Shown in pieces: positions 19,606-26,533 of a DNA stretch of 64,000 nucleotides (position 1 is its first letter; the number at the start of each line of letters is the position of its first letter). This DNA comes from a virus, in the IMG/VR virus record IMGVR_UViG_3300021963_000002, positions 1 to 64,000 of that record; one strand, given 5' to 3'. The position numbers were made by a program, and so were the translations under genes. Under the pieces are notes generated by a model that saw only the letters and a list, made by a program, of their open reading frames with translations, did no database searches and was not told where the DNA came from.

Positions 19606-20786
19606 TACTTGTTGAGGAGAATGCCCCACCCAGTCCCAGGACCTTCAACGGTCCAGCGGGGGCGCAGGTTTTTGATCGAGTACTTGAGGTGATCGCCGTT
19701 GGTGTTTTTCAGGTAGCCACCGGCAACCACGTTCATCTCCCCGTACGGATCGTTCACGATGAAGTGGCTGTCCGTGAGACCCACCACCAGGAGCCAGTGC
19801 CCCGTACCAGTGGGGGCCGAGCTGGGGCCTTTGTGCAGGACGCCAATCGGAACGGGAATTCCCTTTTCCAGCTGGGCCTTCAGGTCTGAGATGTCCAGGT
19901 TTTGGCGGTAGGAGCCATTGACGCCAAAGGATTCCATGGCCTTGAGCTGGGCCTGGTAATCGGTGGTGTCGCCGAACTGCTGAACGCGGCGCAGATAGAA
20001 GTCGTCTTTCTGGGCGGATTGCAGCTTGCCCGGGCGGAGGAAGTCCACCGCCATCGCGCAGGTGCTCGAGAAACACATCCGCAAGCCCTGGTCCGTGTTG
20101 GAGTCGAGCTGGGAGAAGAAAGGAACCGGAAGGCTCAGGAGCTTCGGCTGAGGAGGCTTGGCGCCAGTCTTTGGCGCGTACTGATCCATCAGCCGGATGA
20201 TTTTCGAGCTGTACTCGGGATCCGTTGCGTACCGCTCTTTGACAAGGAGCTGGGCGGCCTCCTCTCTGGTGGCGGCGCGGTTGACCCCTTTGTACTGCTC
20301 CCAGTCCTTGTACCAGCGATCAACGATGTAATCGACGCCTTCTTGGATCGAGGCGAAGTTTCGGAAGTTGGCCTCGATGGTGACCCACTTACCGTCGATG
20401 AATTCCTGCGTGGTCTTGATCGTGCCTTTGGCCCGACCAGTTGACTTGACGCCCCAGTAGTTAAACCGACCTGACGGGGCACGGCCGAACGACGATTCGA
20501 GTGCCCACTGCGCCGCCAGCAGCTCAGGGAATTTTGCGCCAGCTTGTGCGGCAGCGGTGCAGATCCCTGACCAGGTGTTTTCTACATCTGGACTGGGAGG
20601 CGGATTGATGGGGGCTCGGAAGAGACTAACCCATTCGGCTTGCTCCGTCATCAGAGATGGATCAGCCTTGGTGACGTGCTCTTGGAGCATGTCCGCTGCT
20701 GCCAGATGCTTCGGGTTATCAGGGTTGAAGTACCTGAAAAAATCCCGTAGTTTTCCTGTTTCAAAAGCCAGGTCAGACATCGTCAT
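19605..20786 (-). CDS. Two-domain endolysin: glucosaminidase plus C39-type peptidase
   Basis: The 393-residue enzyme has an N-terminal half with AAQWALESSFGRAPSGRFNYWGVK read in pieces: E97 in ALESSFG and FNYWG mark the glucosaminidase (FlgJ/LytG-like) fold that cuts glycan strands. The C-terminal half has a C39-like papain fold: C238 in GLRMCFSS, H330 in GTGHWLLVVG and D346 in IVNDPYGE. It would therefore cut both glycan and peptide. The start at 20786 overlaps the upstream frameshift-derived frame. No signal peptide is visible, so release depends on a holin. Confidence 0.8.
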   Translation of the reverse strand: MTMSDLAFETGKLRDFFRYFNPDNPKHLAAADMLQEHVTKADPSLMTEQAEWVSLFRAPINPPPSPDVENTWSGICTAAAQAGAKFPELLAAQWALESSFGRAPSGRFNYWGVKSTGRAKGTIKTTQEFIDGKWVTIEANFRNFASIQEGVDYIVDRWYKDWEQYKGVNRAATREEAAQLLVKERYATDPEYSSKIIRLMDQYAPKTGAKPPQPKLLSLPVPFFSQLDSNTDQGLRMCFSSTCAMAVDFLRPGKLQSAQKDDFYLRRVQQFGDTTDYQAQLKAMESFGVNGSYRQNLDISDLKAQLEKGIPVPIGVLHKGPSSAPTGTGHWLLVVGLTDSHFIVNDPYGEMNVVAGGYLKNTNGDHLKYSIKNLRPRWTVEGPGTGWGILLNK

Positions 20787-21015
20787 CTTTTAACCAAGGT
20801 GCTTTGATCTGCATCTCTCCGCCAAGCAAACTCTGTGCTCGGGAGCCATCGGGGGGATGCTCAATGATTTGCGGGGGAGGTGTAGTCGGCTGGCTACGGT
20901 GCCACTCCTCTTCAGCTCGGTCGAGCTTTGCTGGGAGGGTGGCGTAGAACTTCTTAGCCTGAGCCCAGCGCCTGAAATCTTCTTTCCAGGAGCGGCTAGA
21001 TAACCGAAGCTCTAC
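20773..21015 (-). CDS. Open frame without start codon; likely -1 frameshift extension of the holin-like gene
   Basis: Eighty codons in good codon usage (VELRLSSRSWKEDFRRWAQA..., then ATLPAKLDRAEEEWHR, QPTTPPPQIIEHPPDG, ending KAPWLKDDDV) end with TGA inside the endolysin start. The frame is open back to a TAG but contains no ATG, GTG or TTG before residue 63, so it cannot be translated alone. It is entered exactly by a -1 slip at A-AAA-AAG at the end of the upstream gene. The result would be a membrane protein with a soluble, Pro-rich tail. Confidence 0.65.
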   Translation of the reverse strand, partial: VELRLSSRSWKEDFRRWAQAKKFYATLPAKLDRAEEEWHRSQPTTPPPQIIEHPPDGSRAQSLLGGEMQIKAPWLKDDDV

Positions 21016-21170
21016 TTTTTTTTGCCTTTCGAACGCAGCAGCAGTTCGAGAGCCGAGGCTACGAGTTGAAGAATCGAGTTGGAGCGGACTTTGTCGCTAG
21101 GGATCAGAGCCAGAATCTCTGATACGGCGGTAAGTACTACCCAAAAAATGGGAGATTCAATAAGGCCCAT
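21012..21170 (-). CDS. Small holin-like membrane protein
   Basis: From ATG 21170 the 52 residues are MGLIESPIFWVVLTAVSEIL, a span at about 8-24, an amphipathic helix SILQLVASALELLLRS and a lysine tail GKKK ending at TAG. It sits directly before the endolysin, the usual holin position. An in-frame codon 36 bases upstream is less likely because it lies inside the previous gene. The last codons AAA AAA AAG TAG form a slippery stop context, giving a short and possibly a long product. Confidence 0.6.
   Translation of the reverse strand: MGLIESPIFWVVLTAVSEILALIPSDKVRSNSILQLVASALELLLRSKGKKK
21015..21021 (-). promoter_or_regulatory. Candidate -1 ribosomal frameshift site A-AAA-AAG
   Basis: Eight A residues followed by G on the minus strand place A-AAA-AAG in the correct zero frame, immediately before TAG (21014-21012). 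This heptamer is one of the most efficient -1 sites in bacteria. An AAAGG a few bases upstream could act as an internal Shine-Dalgarno stimulator. I see no strong downstream hairpin. Confidence 0.6.
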
Positions 21171-21462
21171 TGGTATGACCTGTCGGGGCTGACTTATTGT
21201 AACCAATTAAAATTTGATCAAGCTTGTAGTCCATTCTGTCGATGCGGCTATCAAGCTTTTCCAGGATATGAGCTAGGTCCTCTTTATCCACATATTCTTT
21301 GGCAAGGCGGATTTCTATGCCATCGATACGGCGATCTACGGCTTCAATACGGTCGCTGGCAACTTTGTCCAACTGCTCAAACCGCTTGCCGAGTGTGAGC
21401 AGTGCTGATGCGGCGCCTCCGAGGAGACTGAGCACAATGCTCAGTGGTAGCACAGGTTCCAC
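21157..21462 (-). CDS. Membrane-anchored coiled-coil protein of the lysis cassette
   Basis: The 101 residues begin with a membrane span (LPLSIVLSLLGGAASALLTL, about 4-24), followed by a long heptad-patterned segment FEQLDKVASDRIEAVDRRID, IRLAKEYVDKEDLAHILEKL, to about residue 90. This plan fits a small holin or an i-spanin-like protein. It overlaps the next gene by 14 bases. The first gene of the leftward lysis cassette, it faces the divergent fibre cassette. Confidence 0.6.
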   Translation of the reverse strand: MEPVLPLSIVLSLLGGAASALLTLGKRFEQLDKVASDRIEAVDRRIDGIEIRLAKEYVDKEDLAHILEKLDSRIDRMDYKLDQILIGYNKSAPTGHTNGPY

Positions 21463-21534
21463 GAGGTAGGCGCTTTTCTTTCAATATACCGATTCAGGTA
21501 TTCTAAACTGTATTTATATACTGGCTTTTGAGCT
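21463..21534. promoter_or_regulatory. AT-rich divergent promoter region
   Basis: These 72 bases separate the leftward lysis cassette from the rightward fibre cassette and include TATTTATATA (21511-21520) and further A/T runs in a GC-rich neighbourhood. Promoters for both directions are likely; TTCAGG with TATATA 16 bases later is a possible rightward pair. No operator repeat was recognised. Confidence 0.45.
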
Positions 21535-21876
21535 GTGATTGAGCCGGGTACGTACGACATCACAATACATCAAGGGGCAACCTTCTCGCTGGATCTCCAG
21601 TACAAAGACTCCACTGGAGCTGGTGTTGATATGACAGGCTATCAAGTCGCGGCAAAGCTGGTTGATAGGCTGAATACCTCTCTTGTCGCGAACTTTGTGG
21701 TGTCCTGGGTGGATCGGTCTAGCGGTAAGTTTAGGCTTAAGATCCCTGCTTCTGTTACTGCAAGCGTAGGCGCTGAGTGTCAGTATGACGTGCTGATTAC
21801 TGAGCCTGGGCTGGACAAGTTTTATATTCTACAGGGAAGGGCGTTTCTTGACCCAGGAATTACTGGTGTGATTTGA
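21535..21876 (+). CDS. Putative tail-fibre/baseplate accessory protein
   Basis: Starts at GTG 21535. The 113 residues (DITIHQGATFSLDLQYKDST, MTGYQVAAKLVDRLN, GKFRLKIPASVTASVG, ending in a beta-rich tail) have the immunoglobulin-like pattern of N-terminal domains in phage baseplate upper proteins. The minus-strand gene 32993-33709 begins in a similar way (ITVREGDSFDELYLNIE). First gene of the rightward fibre cassette. Confidence 0.55.
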   Translation: MIEPGTYDITIHQGATFSLDLQYKDSTGAGVDMTGYQVAAKLVDRLNTSLVANFVVSWVDRSSGKFRLKIPASVTASVGAECQYDVLITEPGLDKFYILQGRAFLDPGITGVI

Positions 21877-21881
21877 TTTCC

Positions 21882-22274
21882 ATGGCAGATCTACAAGCCT
21901 TTCCCACCATATCAAGTCTTATTCGGGTAAAAGAGATAGGTGTGAGTGTCGCAGTGTCACCTGTGCTAGGTGCTGCGATTAGCGTTGTTCGTGAGCCGAG
22001 TCATGTTGAACTAACTAGACCTATTACCGGTTTGGTCGCGCTTGGGGTTTCTGAACCTCAGATTGAGGTATCTAATACCTTGACCTCTGTAGTTACTTTG
22101 ACTGCTCCTGGGCCTCAAGGACCTCCTTTTGTGGGTAGTGTATTTTTCAATACCCCGGCAATTGAGGCTCTCACTCCTTTCGATATCGGAAAAGTGCTGG
22201 AGTGGGATGGGGTTAAGTTTAGTCCTACTAATGAACTTGAAAACAATCTGACTCTTAATGGAGGCTCTTTCTAA
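21882..22274 (+). CDS. Putative tail-fibre protein with collagen-like segment
   Basis: ATG 21882 is chosen over an upstream TTG. The 130 residues show repeated V-rich strands (VSVAVSPVLGAAISVV, GLVALGVSEPQIEV), then a short collagen-like APGPQGPP and a C-terminal GKVLEWDGVKFSPTNELENN typical of modular fibre proteins. Its stop overlaps the next start as TAATG. Confidence 0.55.
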   Translation: MADLQAFPTISSLIRVKEIGVSVAVSPVLGAAISVVREPSHVELTRPITGLVALGVSEPQIEVSNTLTSVVTLTAPGPQGPPFVGSVFFNTPAIEALTPFDIGKVLEWDGVKFSPTNELENNLTLNGGSF

Positions 22275-23188
22275 TGGCTGTAACTTTCAAGATTAAGCGC
22301 CGGGCTAGTTCTGGTAGCGCAGGCGCACCCGCTTCTCTTAAGTCGGGGGAGCTGGCCTACAACGAAGTTGTCTCGGATAACACGTTGTACTACGGCTACG
22401 GCGATGATGGTACTGGTACGGCGACCAGTGTCGTGGCTGTTGCCGGCACTGGCGCCTACGCCACACTCAGTACGGCCCAGACCATTTCCGGTAACAAGAC
22501 GTTTACCGGTACGGTGAACCTTGCCTCGGCCACGGTCAGCGGCCTAAGTAGTTCTTCGGTCACTGAGGGAACGAATCTCTATTACACCGATGCCAGGGCT
22601 CGCACAGCACTGAGTGCGACGTCGGCTACGGGTGTTGCTTACAACAACCTCACTGGCGCTATCTCGCTGGCTGGGATTCCCAATAGCTCGCTGACCAACA
22701 GCAGTTTTTCTGTCAACGGATCGCTGGTATCTCTAGGCGGCACCCTGACGATTCAGGGCACCACTAATGAGGTAGAGGTGGGTACCAGCGGAACTACCAT
22801 TATAGTGGGGCTCCCCAACGACGTCACCATTGGCAACAACCTCACCGTTACTGGCGATCTAACCGTCAATGGGGCTCTGACCACTCTGTCGACCACCGAG
22901 GTGGTGGTGGAGGACAAGAATGTCGTTCTGGGTAGCACCGCTACACCAACTGACACCACAGCGAATGGTGGTGGTCTGACGCTCAAAGGTGCCACCGATA
23001 AGACGATCTCCTGGTCGAGCTCCACACTGGCGTGGACCTTTAATCAGGCGATTGATATCGTCAACGGCGGTACGCTCATGGTGGCAGGCAGACAGGTGCT
23101 GAATGCCTCCTGCGTGATGTCTAACGTGGCGATCACAGGCTCTGGCAACACCATTGACAATGTGACACTCGACGGTGGCACGTTCTGA
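22274..23188 (+). CDS. Tail fibre protein with tropism-determinant-like N-terminus
   Basis: The first ~45 residues (FKIKRRASSGSAGAP, LKSGELAYNEVVSDNTLYYG) match the mounting domain of major tropism determinant and related fibres ('RR.......L..GELA.N...D..LY.GDG'). The rest is a Thr/Ser/Gly/Val-rich beta repeat region with NKTFTGTVNLAS, IGNNLTVTGDLTVNGALTTL, as in trimeric fibre shafts. It likely contacts the host surface. 304 residues. Confidence 0.7.
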   Translation: MAVTFKIKRRASSGSAGAPASLKSGELAYNEVVSDNTLYYGYGDDGTGTATSVVAVAGTGAYATLSTAQTISGNKTFTGTVNLASATVSGLSSSSVTEGTNLYYTDARARTALSATSATGVAYNNLTGAISLAGIPNSSLTNSSFSVNGSLVSLGGTLTIQGTTNEVEVGTSGTTIIVGLPNDVTIGNNLTVTGDLTVNGALTTLSTTEVVVEDKNVVLGSTATPTDTTANGGGLTLKGATDKTISWSSSTLAWTFNQAIDIVNGGTLMVAGRQVLNASCVMSNVAITGSGNTIDNVTLDGGTF

Positions 23189-23196
23189 TCCTGGCT

Positions 23197-23526
23197 ATGG
23201 CAAATATCATCCGCCTCAAGAGAACGTCTGTAGGGGGTCGAATACCCACTCTGTCGGACCTCAGCCTGGGTGAACTCGGACTGAACACCGCAGACGGGAA
23301 GTTGTTCACACGGAAAGAGGTCTCTGGTGTTGCCTCGATTATTGAACTGGGTGGCGACGGGGCAGGAGCTCCCTCGGGGCCTGTGCTGCAAGCGAAAAAG
23401 GTTATAGAGTCGAATTTTGCTTTGAGTGCTGGATACAATGGTTTATCCATTGGGACCGTGGAGATTGCTATGGGATCGGTAGTAGAGGTGCCATCAAACT
23501 CCACTTGGACACTGGCTGAATTCTGA
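23197..23526 (+). CDS. Small fibre protein with the same N-terminal domain
   Basis: MANIIRLKRTSVGGRIPTLS and LSLGELGLNTADGKLFTRKE correspond to the mounting domain of the preceding fibre protein, followed by a short linker and a C-terminal strand-rich end (VEIAMGSVVEVPSNSTWTLAEF). At 109 residues it is nearly only that domain, perhaps an adaptor or a shortened paralogue. TGATG couples it to the next gene. Confidence 0.6.
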   Translation: MANIIRLKRTSVGGRIPTLSDLSLGELGLNTADGKLFTRKEVSGVASIIELGGDGAGAPSGPVLQAKKVIESNFALSAGYNGLSIGTVEIAMGSVVEVPSNSTWTLAEF

Positions 23527-23879
23527 TGGCGTACGGAACAGTAAAAGTCGATCAGATTACGACCAGCACCCAGACGCTTGCCGTCGACAGCTTGGTGACG
23601 ACGTCCGGGCTGTCTCCGTATGCACCGCTGTCCTCACCAGATTTCACAACGGATGTCACCTTGCTGGCACAGGCCCCATTGAGATTTGCAGACGCTGACA
23701 GCTCCCACTGGGTTGCTGTTCGAGCTCCTAGCTCAGTAAATGCCAATGTGACATGGACCCTGCCGGCAGCAGATGGTACAGACGGTCAGGTCCTGTCAAC
23801 TAATGGGGCTGGCACGTTGACCTGGGCTAGTCCTGCCACCGGTGGTGCTTCTATTGGAGTCGCTATTGCACTCGCTTAG
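23526..23879 (+). CDS. Small virion/fibre protein
   Basis: The 117 residues contain TVKVDQITTSTQTLAVDSLV, WTLPAADGTDGQVLSTNGAG and TLTWAS, a module common in phage fibres, and end GASIGVAIALA. A similar hydrophobic ending (ISLGLALALG) closes the fibre at 26534-28402 on the other strand. Last gene of the rightward fibre cassette, followed by the terminator at 23941. Confidence 0.6.
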   Translation: MAYGTVKVDQITTSTQTLAVDSLVTTSGLSPYAPLSSPDFTTDVTLLAQAPLRFADADSSHWVAVRAPSSVNANVTWTLPAADGTDGQVLSTNGAGTLTWASPATGGASIGVAIALA

Positions 23880-23940
23880 CAAGCAAGTAAGCATGTATTC
23901 AGCGCTGTTCCTTTCTAGAGTGTACTGTTAGACGGAAACC

Positions 23941-23968
23941 CAAGCGCTAATAATGCGCTTGAACTTTT
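23941..23968 (+). terminator. Rho-independent terminator of the fibre cassette
   Basis: CAAGCGC (23941-23947) and GCGCTTG (23955-23961) form a perfect 7-bp stem around TAATAAT, followed by AACTTTT. It lies 62 bases past the last rightward stop and before the convergent end of the leftward operon. Read leftward the stem is followed by GGGTTTCC, so it may work weakly in both directions. Confidence 0.75.
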
Positions 23969-23974
23969 GCGTAG

Positions 23975-24184
23975 AGAGGGCGTGGATACGTTGCCTGCCG
24001 GTGTTTACAGCATATTGCGACTGTTTCACGCCATGTCAATGATGGTGTGTCATTTGCTTGGAAGCTCACTGAACCTTTCGGCTCCTGGACTTCGCGTGCT
24101 CAAGCCAGAATTACTCTCTTGGTACCCACGCCAGCTGCTCCTCGTCCCACTGATTTGACTTTCCGTCATTGGGATAGGGGCTAG
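23975..24184 (+). pseudogene. Possible remnant of a fibre gene C-terminus
   Basis: Between a TAG at 23972 and a TAG at 24182 the plus strand is open with a protein-like sequence: HIATVSRHVNDGVSFAWKLT, EPFGSWTSRAQARITLLVPT. There is no start codon, and the terminator lies just upstream. It may be a leftover of a replaced fibre gene or chance. Its end overlaps the minus-strand gene 24111-24479. Confidence 0.25.
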
Positions 24185-24479
24185 GCGGATCCCATTCGCA
24201 GGTTTCCTCGTTCAAAGTCCAACTAGTAAAGGGCTGGGGAGGAATAAAGGCGTCACGCACTTGGTCGTATGTAAAACCGATGCCTGCGTAGTTTTTGCGA
24301 AAAGGTGCCTCCCCGTTTAGGTGCACACCGCACCTAGTGTTGTAGCTAGTGCGCTTGCAGACCTGGCCACGAAAATTGCCATAGTGCTGCTCCCAGTTGA
24401 CACCTTCATCGTCCTCGTCCTTGCCTACAATGACTTCAGTGACGACGTTGCTGGTGTCTAGAAAAGCGTAATGAGCCAT
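24111..24479 (-). CDS. Conserved cyanophage-type virion protein
   Basis: The 122 residues start MAHYAFLDTSNVVTEVIVGK and continue NWEQHYGNF, then RKNYAGIGFTYDQVRDAFIP, ending with W-rich WTLNEETCEWDPPSPYPND. The same plan ('MAHFA.LD..N.V..V', 'RKN.A..G..YD...DAFI', 'P.P....W.') recurs in many cyanophages, where it is listed as a structural or hypothetical protein. It is the last gene of the late leftward operon. Confidence 0.65.
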   Translation of the reverse strand: MAHYAFLDTSNVVTEVIVGKDEDDEGVNWEQHYGNFRGQVCKRTSYNTRCGVHLNGEAPFRKNYAGIGFTYDQVRDAFIPPQPFTSWTLNEETCEWDPPSPYPNDGKSNQWDEEQLAWVPRE

Positions 24480-24481
24480 AA

Positions 24482-25381
24482 TCAGTTCAGTTGAATGTTG
24501 CCGGTTCCTGCGGTAAACGTAGTTACTTTGTAGTCTCCGACCGTTGCCGTTGTAAACGTAAGACCGCCGCCGGGGTTTGAAACAGAAAGGCTAGTTGAAT
24601 ATCGGAGGATAACGACTCCAGATCCACCTGCTGCTGAACTTTGTGTCGGCGAGTAGTTTGCACCACCCCCACCACCTCCGGTGTTGGCAGTCCCAGGTTC
24701 GGCGGGTACTGTTCCCGATGCAGCCTTCCCGCCCCCTCCTAAGCCGCCTGCATAACCGCCTGCTTGGAGATAACTGCCTCCTCCACCGCCACCGGCTCGG
24801 TAAGTAGCTGTCCCTGTAATTGAAGAGGAGACACCATTGCCTCCTCGCCCTTGACCATTTGTATTTCCTGGCTGACCTGCACCGCCACCTCCGCCTGAAT
24901 ACGTGGTGGAGCTGCTAGCGCCACCGTCGTAACCCTGGTTCGCAGTGCCAGCACCACCAGAAGAGGTTGAACCACCAGATCCAGAGCCCCCCGATACACC
25001 AGCTCCACTAGAAACACCTCCTGCTCCGCCTACTGAATTGACAGTACCGAATATGGAATTGCTGCCGTTACCACCAGATGCTGTACCGCCAGCGCCCACC
25101 GTGACGATGTAGTTGGTCCCTGGCGCAATGTTAAGCAAAGCTTCTGCTGTAGCTCCGGCGCCAGAGCTTTCTCCCACTACGGACGCCCTGTACCCACCAG
25201 CACCTCCGCCGCTACCTCCGTAGTAGGCACCACCACCACCACCACCGCCAGCAATGACAAGGTATTCAATAAATGCCGGAGGCAGTGGCCATTCGCCAGT
25301 CTGTCTGCGCCTCCGCTGTGATTCAATATTCCACACGCCAGTGGTGTAGCTACTGTCTGGAGATTTCCCGATGTAAGTCAT
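24482..25381 (-). CDS. Glycine-rich tail adhesin
   Basis: The 299 residues include about ten clusters of glycine (for example GGGGGGGAYYGGSGGGAGGY) between residues 45 and 255, the mark of polyglycine-sandwich receptor-binding domains such as the T-even gp38 adhesin. The N-terminus (TYIGKSPDSSYTTGVWNIES, then RRRRQTGEWP) probably mounts it. The C-terminus GSGVVILRYSTSLSV is typical for this protein type. It would decide host recognition. Confidence 0.7.
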   Translation of the reverse strand: MTYIGKSPDSSYTTGVWNIESQRRRRQTGEWPLPPAFIEYLVIAGGGGGGGAYYGGSGGGAGGYRASVVGESSGAGATAEALLNIAPGTNYIVTVGAGGTASGGNGSNSIFGTVNSVGGAGGVSSGAGVSGGSGSGGSTSSGGAGTANQGYDGGASSSTTYSGGGGGAGQPGNTNGQGRGGNGVSSSITGTATYRAGGGGGGSYLQAGGYAGGLGGGGKAASGTVPAEPGTANTGGGGGGANYSPTQSSAAGGSGVVILRYSTSLSVSNPGGGLTFTTATVGDYKVTTFTAGTGNIQLN

Positions 25382-26037
25382 TGCACGCCAAGAATAGGGT
25401 TTCCATTTATATCAAGACCCGCAAAGAATGACCACGGACAATAAATATATGTAGATGCGTTCTTAATGCGGATTCCACGAGCAACAACAGCTGAGTTGAA
25501 ATTAACTGTAAGGCCAGGAGAGCTGTCGGTTGCTCCCGAGCCACTGTTGACATAAACACTTCGTGCAGTCCAGACCACTCCGTCCCATGTTTCTACGGTT
25601 AGGTTGCCCTGCTGCGAAAGTGGGGCACTTGCATATGTCCCATAGCACCGATATCCGTTGATTGCGACAGGTAAATCAAACTTGTAGCCGACATAACTGC
25701 CTGAGTAGCTTGTAAGGCAGGTGTTGCTCCCGTCACCGCTGCCGTCATTGTTAGCGATATGACGCACATCGGTGTAGCTTGCAGAGCCGCTGCCAAGTGA
25801 AATATGTGAGGTGTTGCTATACATCTCGTCATAGAACAGAGTCATCCTCCGCGACACGAAGTAATACTCACGGTCGCCTTGCGATGTAGGTGCGGGGAAC
25901 CCTAGCGCCGTTGTGATCGGCGTTGCTACTTGCGCTAAGACCAGCCCGCGCGGGCCAATTTTCCAAACTCCACTGGTATCAGTCGCCGCTCGGGTTGGCC
26001 CTATCACTCCGCCATTGTCGAAGTGCAGAAACTTCAT
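25378..26037 (-). CDS. Tail protein with discoidin-like C-terminal domain
   Basis: Of 219 residues the C-terminal 130 show YVGYKFDLPVAINGYRCYGT, NLTVETWDGVVWTARSVYV and GIRIKNASTYIYC, the plan of F5/8 type C (discoidin-like) carbohydrate-binding domains. The N-terminal part (VWKIGPRGLVLAQVATPIT) resembles other fibre genes here. It overlaps both neighbours by a few bases. Likely a carbohydrate-binding tail component. Confidence 0.55.
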   Translation of the reverse strand: MKFLHFDNGGVIGPTRAATDTSGVWKIGPRGLVLAQVATPITTALGFPAPTSQGDREYYFVSRRMTLFYDEMYSNTSHISLGSGSASYTDVRHIANNDGSGDGSNTCLTSYSGSYVGYKFDLPVAINGYRCYGTYASAPLSQQGNLTVETWDGVVWTARSVYVNSGSGATDSSPGLTVNFNSAVVARGIRIKNASTYIYCPWSFFAGLDINGNPILGVQ

Positions 26038-26375
26038 CAGGTGATCTCCAGTGCGCTGACAGTCGCTTCTAGAGCGTTTGCAGTACCGGATGTTACCCGG
26101 AGTTTCTCGCCACGCTTAAGGATGACCTTGTTAGCGACAAGCTCGATGCTTGCGTTGGATGGCACGCTAATCGTAGAGCAAATCTTTGCAAGTTCAGTGT
26201 TCGATGAGTCAGTAATCGCAACAGTCACGTTTGCTGAAGATGAGCCACTGACGTTCGCCACAAGGCAGCTCAGAATGACTGCCCGGTCAGTGTTGGCGAC
26301 ATTTGGTGCCTGATAAAGGTCGGTCACCGATGTGGAGCTGAGCTTTACGCTCGTTCTATTAAATGTTTCAGCCAT
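26037..26375 (-). CDS. Small beta-rich tail protein
   Basis: The 112 residues (MAETFNRTSVKLSSTSVTDL, then YQAPNVANTDRAVILSCLVA, SIELVANKVILKRGEKLRVT) form an even beta-strand pattern typical of small phage tail proteins near fibres. The beginning resembles the 31-residue gene immediately upstream (26388-26483). Function not known beyond a structural role. Confidence 0.6.
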   Translation of the reverse strand: MAETFNRTSVKLSSTSVTDLYQAPNVANTDRAVILSCLVANVSGSSSANVTVAITDSSNTELAKICSTISVPSNASIELVANKVILKRGEKLRVTSGTANALEATVSALEIT

Positions 26376-26387
26376 TAGTCAGGAGCC

Positions 26388-26483
26388 TCATGCAAGGGCG
26401 ATCCGCTCCTGGCTGGCTTGGTAGACGTCTTGGATGGCCGCTTCTGGGATAACAACCTGGGCGTTGTTAAATAATTCAGCCAT
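26388..26483 (-). CDS. 31-residue mini-gene, truncated paralogue of its neighbour
   Basis: ATG 26483 to TGA 26388 encodes MAELFNNAQVVIPEAAIQDV followed by YQASQERIALA. It shares MAE-x-FN, a V and a D-x-YQA spacing with the N-terminus of the next gene (MAETFN...TDLYQAP), and so looks like the beginning of a duplicated gene that stops early. It may be a relic or a small product. Confidence 0.5.
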   Translation of the reverse strand: MAELFNNAQVVIPEAAIQDVYQASQERIALA

Positions 26484-26533
26484 GGTCTAAAACCTAAGCT
26501 TTGAGGAGCGTTTCTGGGTTAATTCTACCGATT

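Noticed and set aside
21511-21520. TATAAATA on the minus strand, like a T4 late promoter
   Set aside because: No sigma gp55-type factor or other T4-like late gene is present. The match is expected in an AT-rich promoter spacer.
22274-23879. Tropism-determinant-like fibre as part of a diversity-generating retroelement
   Set aside because: There is no reverse transcriptase, no template repeat and no adenine-biased variable repeat in the window.
24482-25381. Glycine-rich repeats as a CRISPR-like or tandem DNA array
   Set aside because: The repetition is at the protein level (glycine clusters) with varied codons and no constant DNA unit or spacers.
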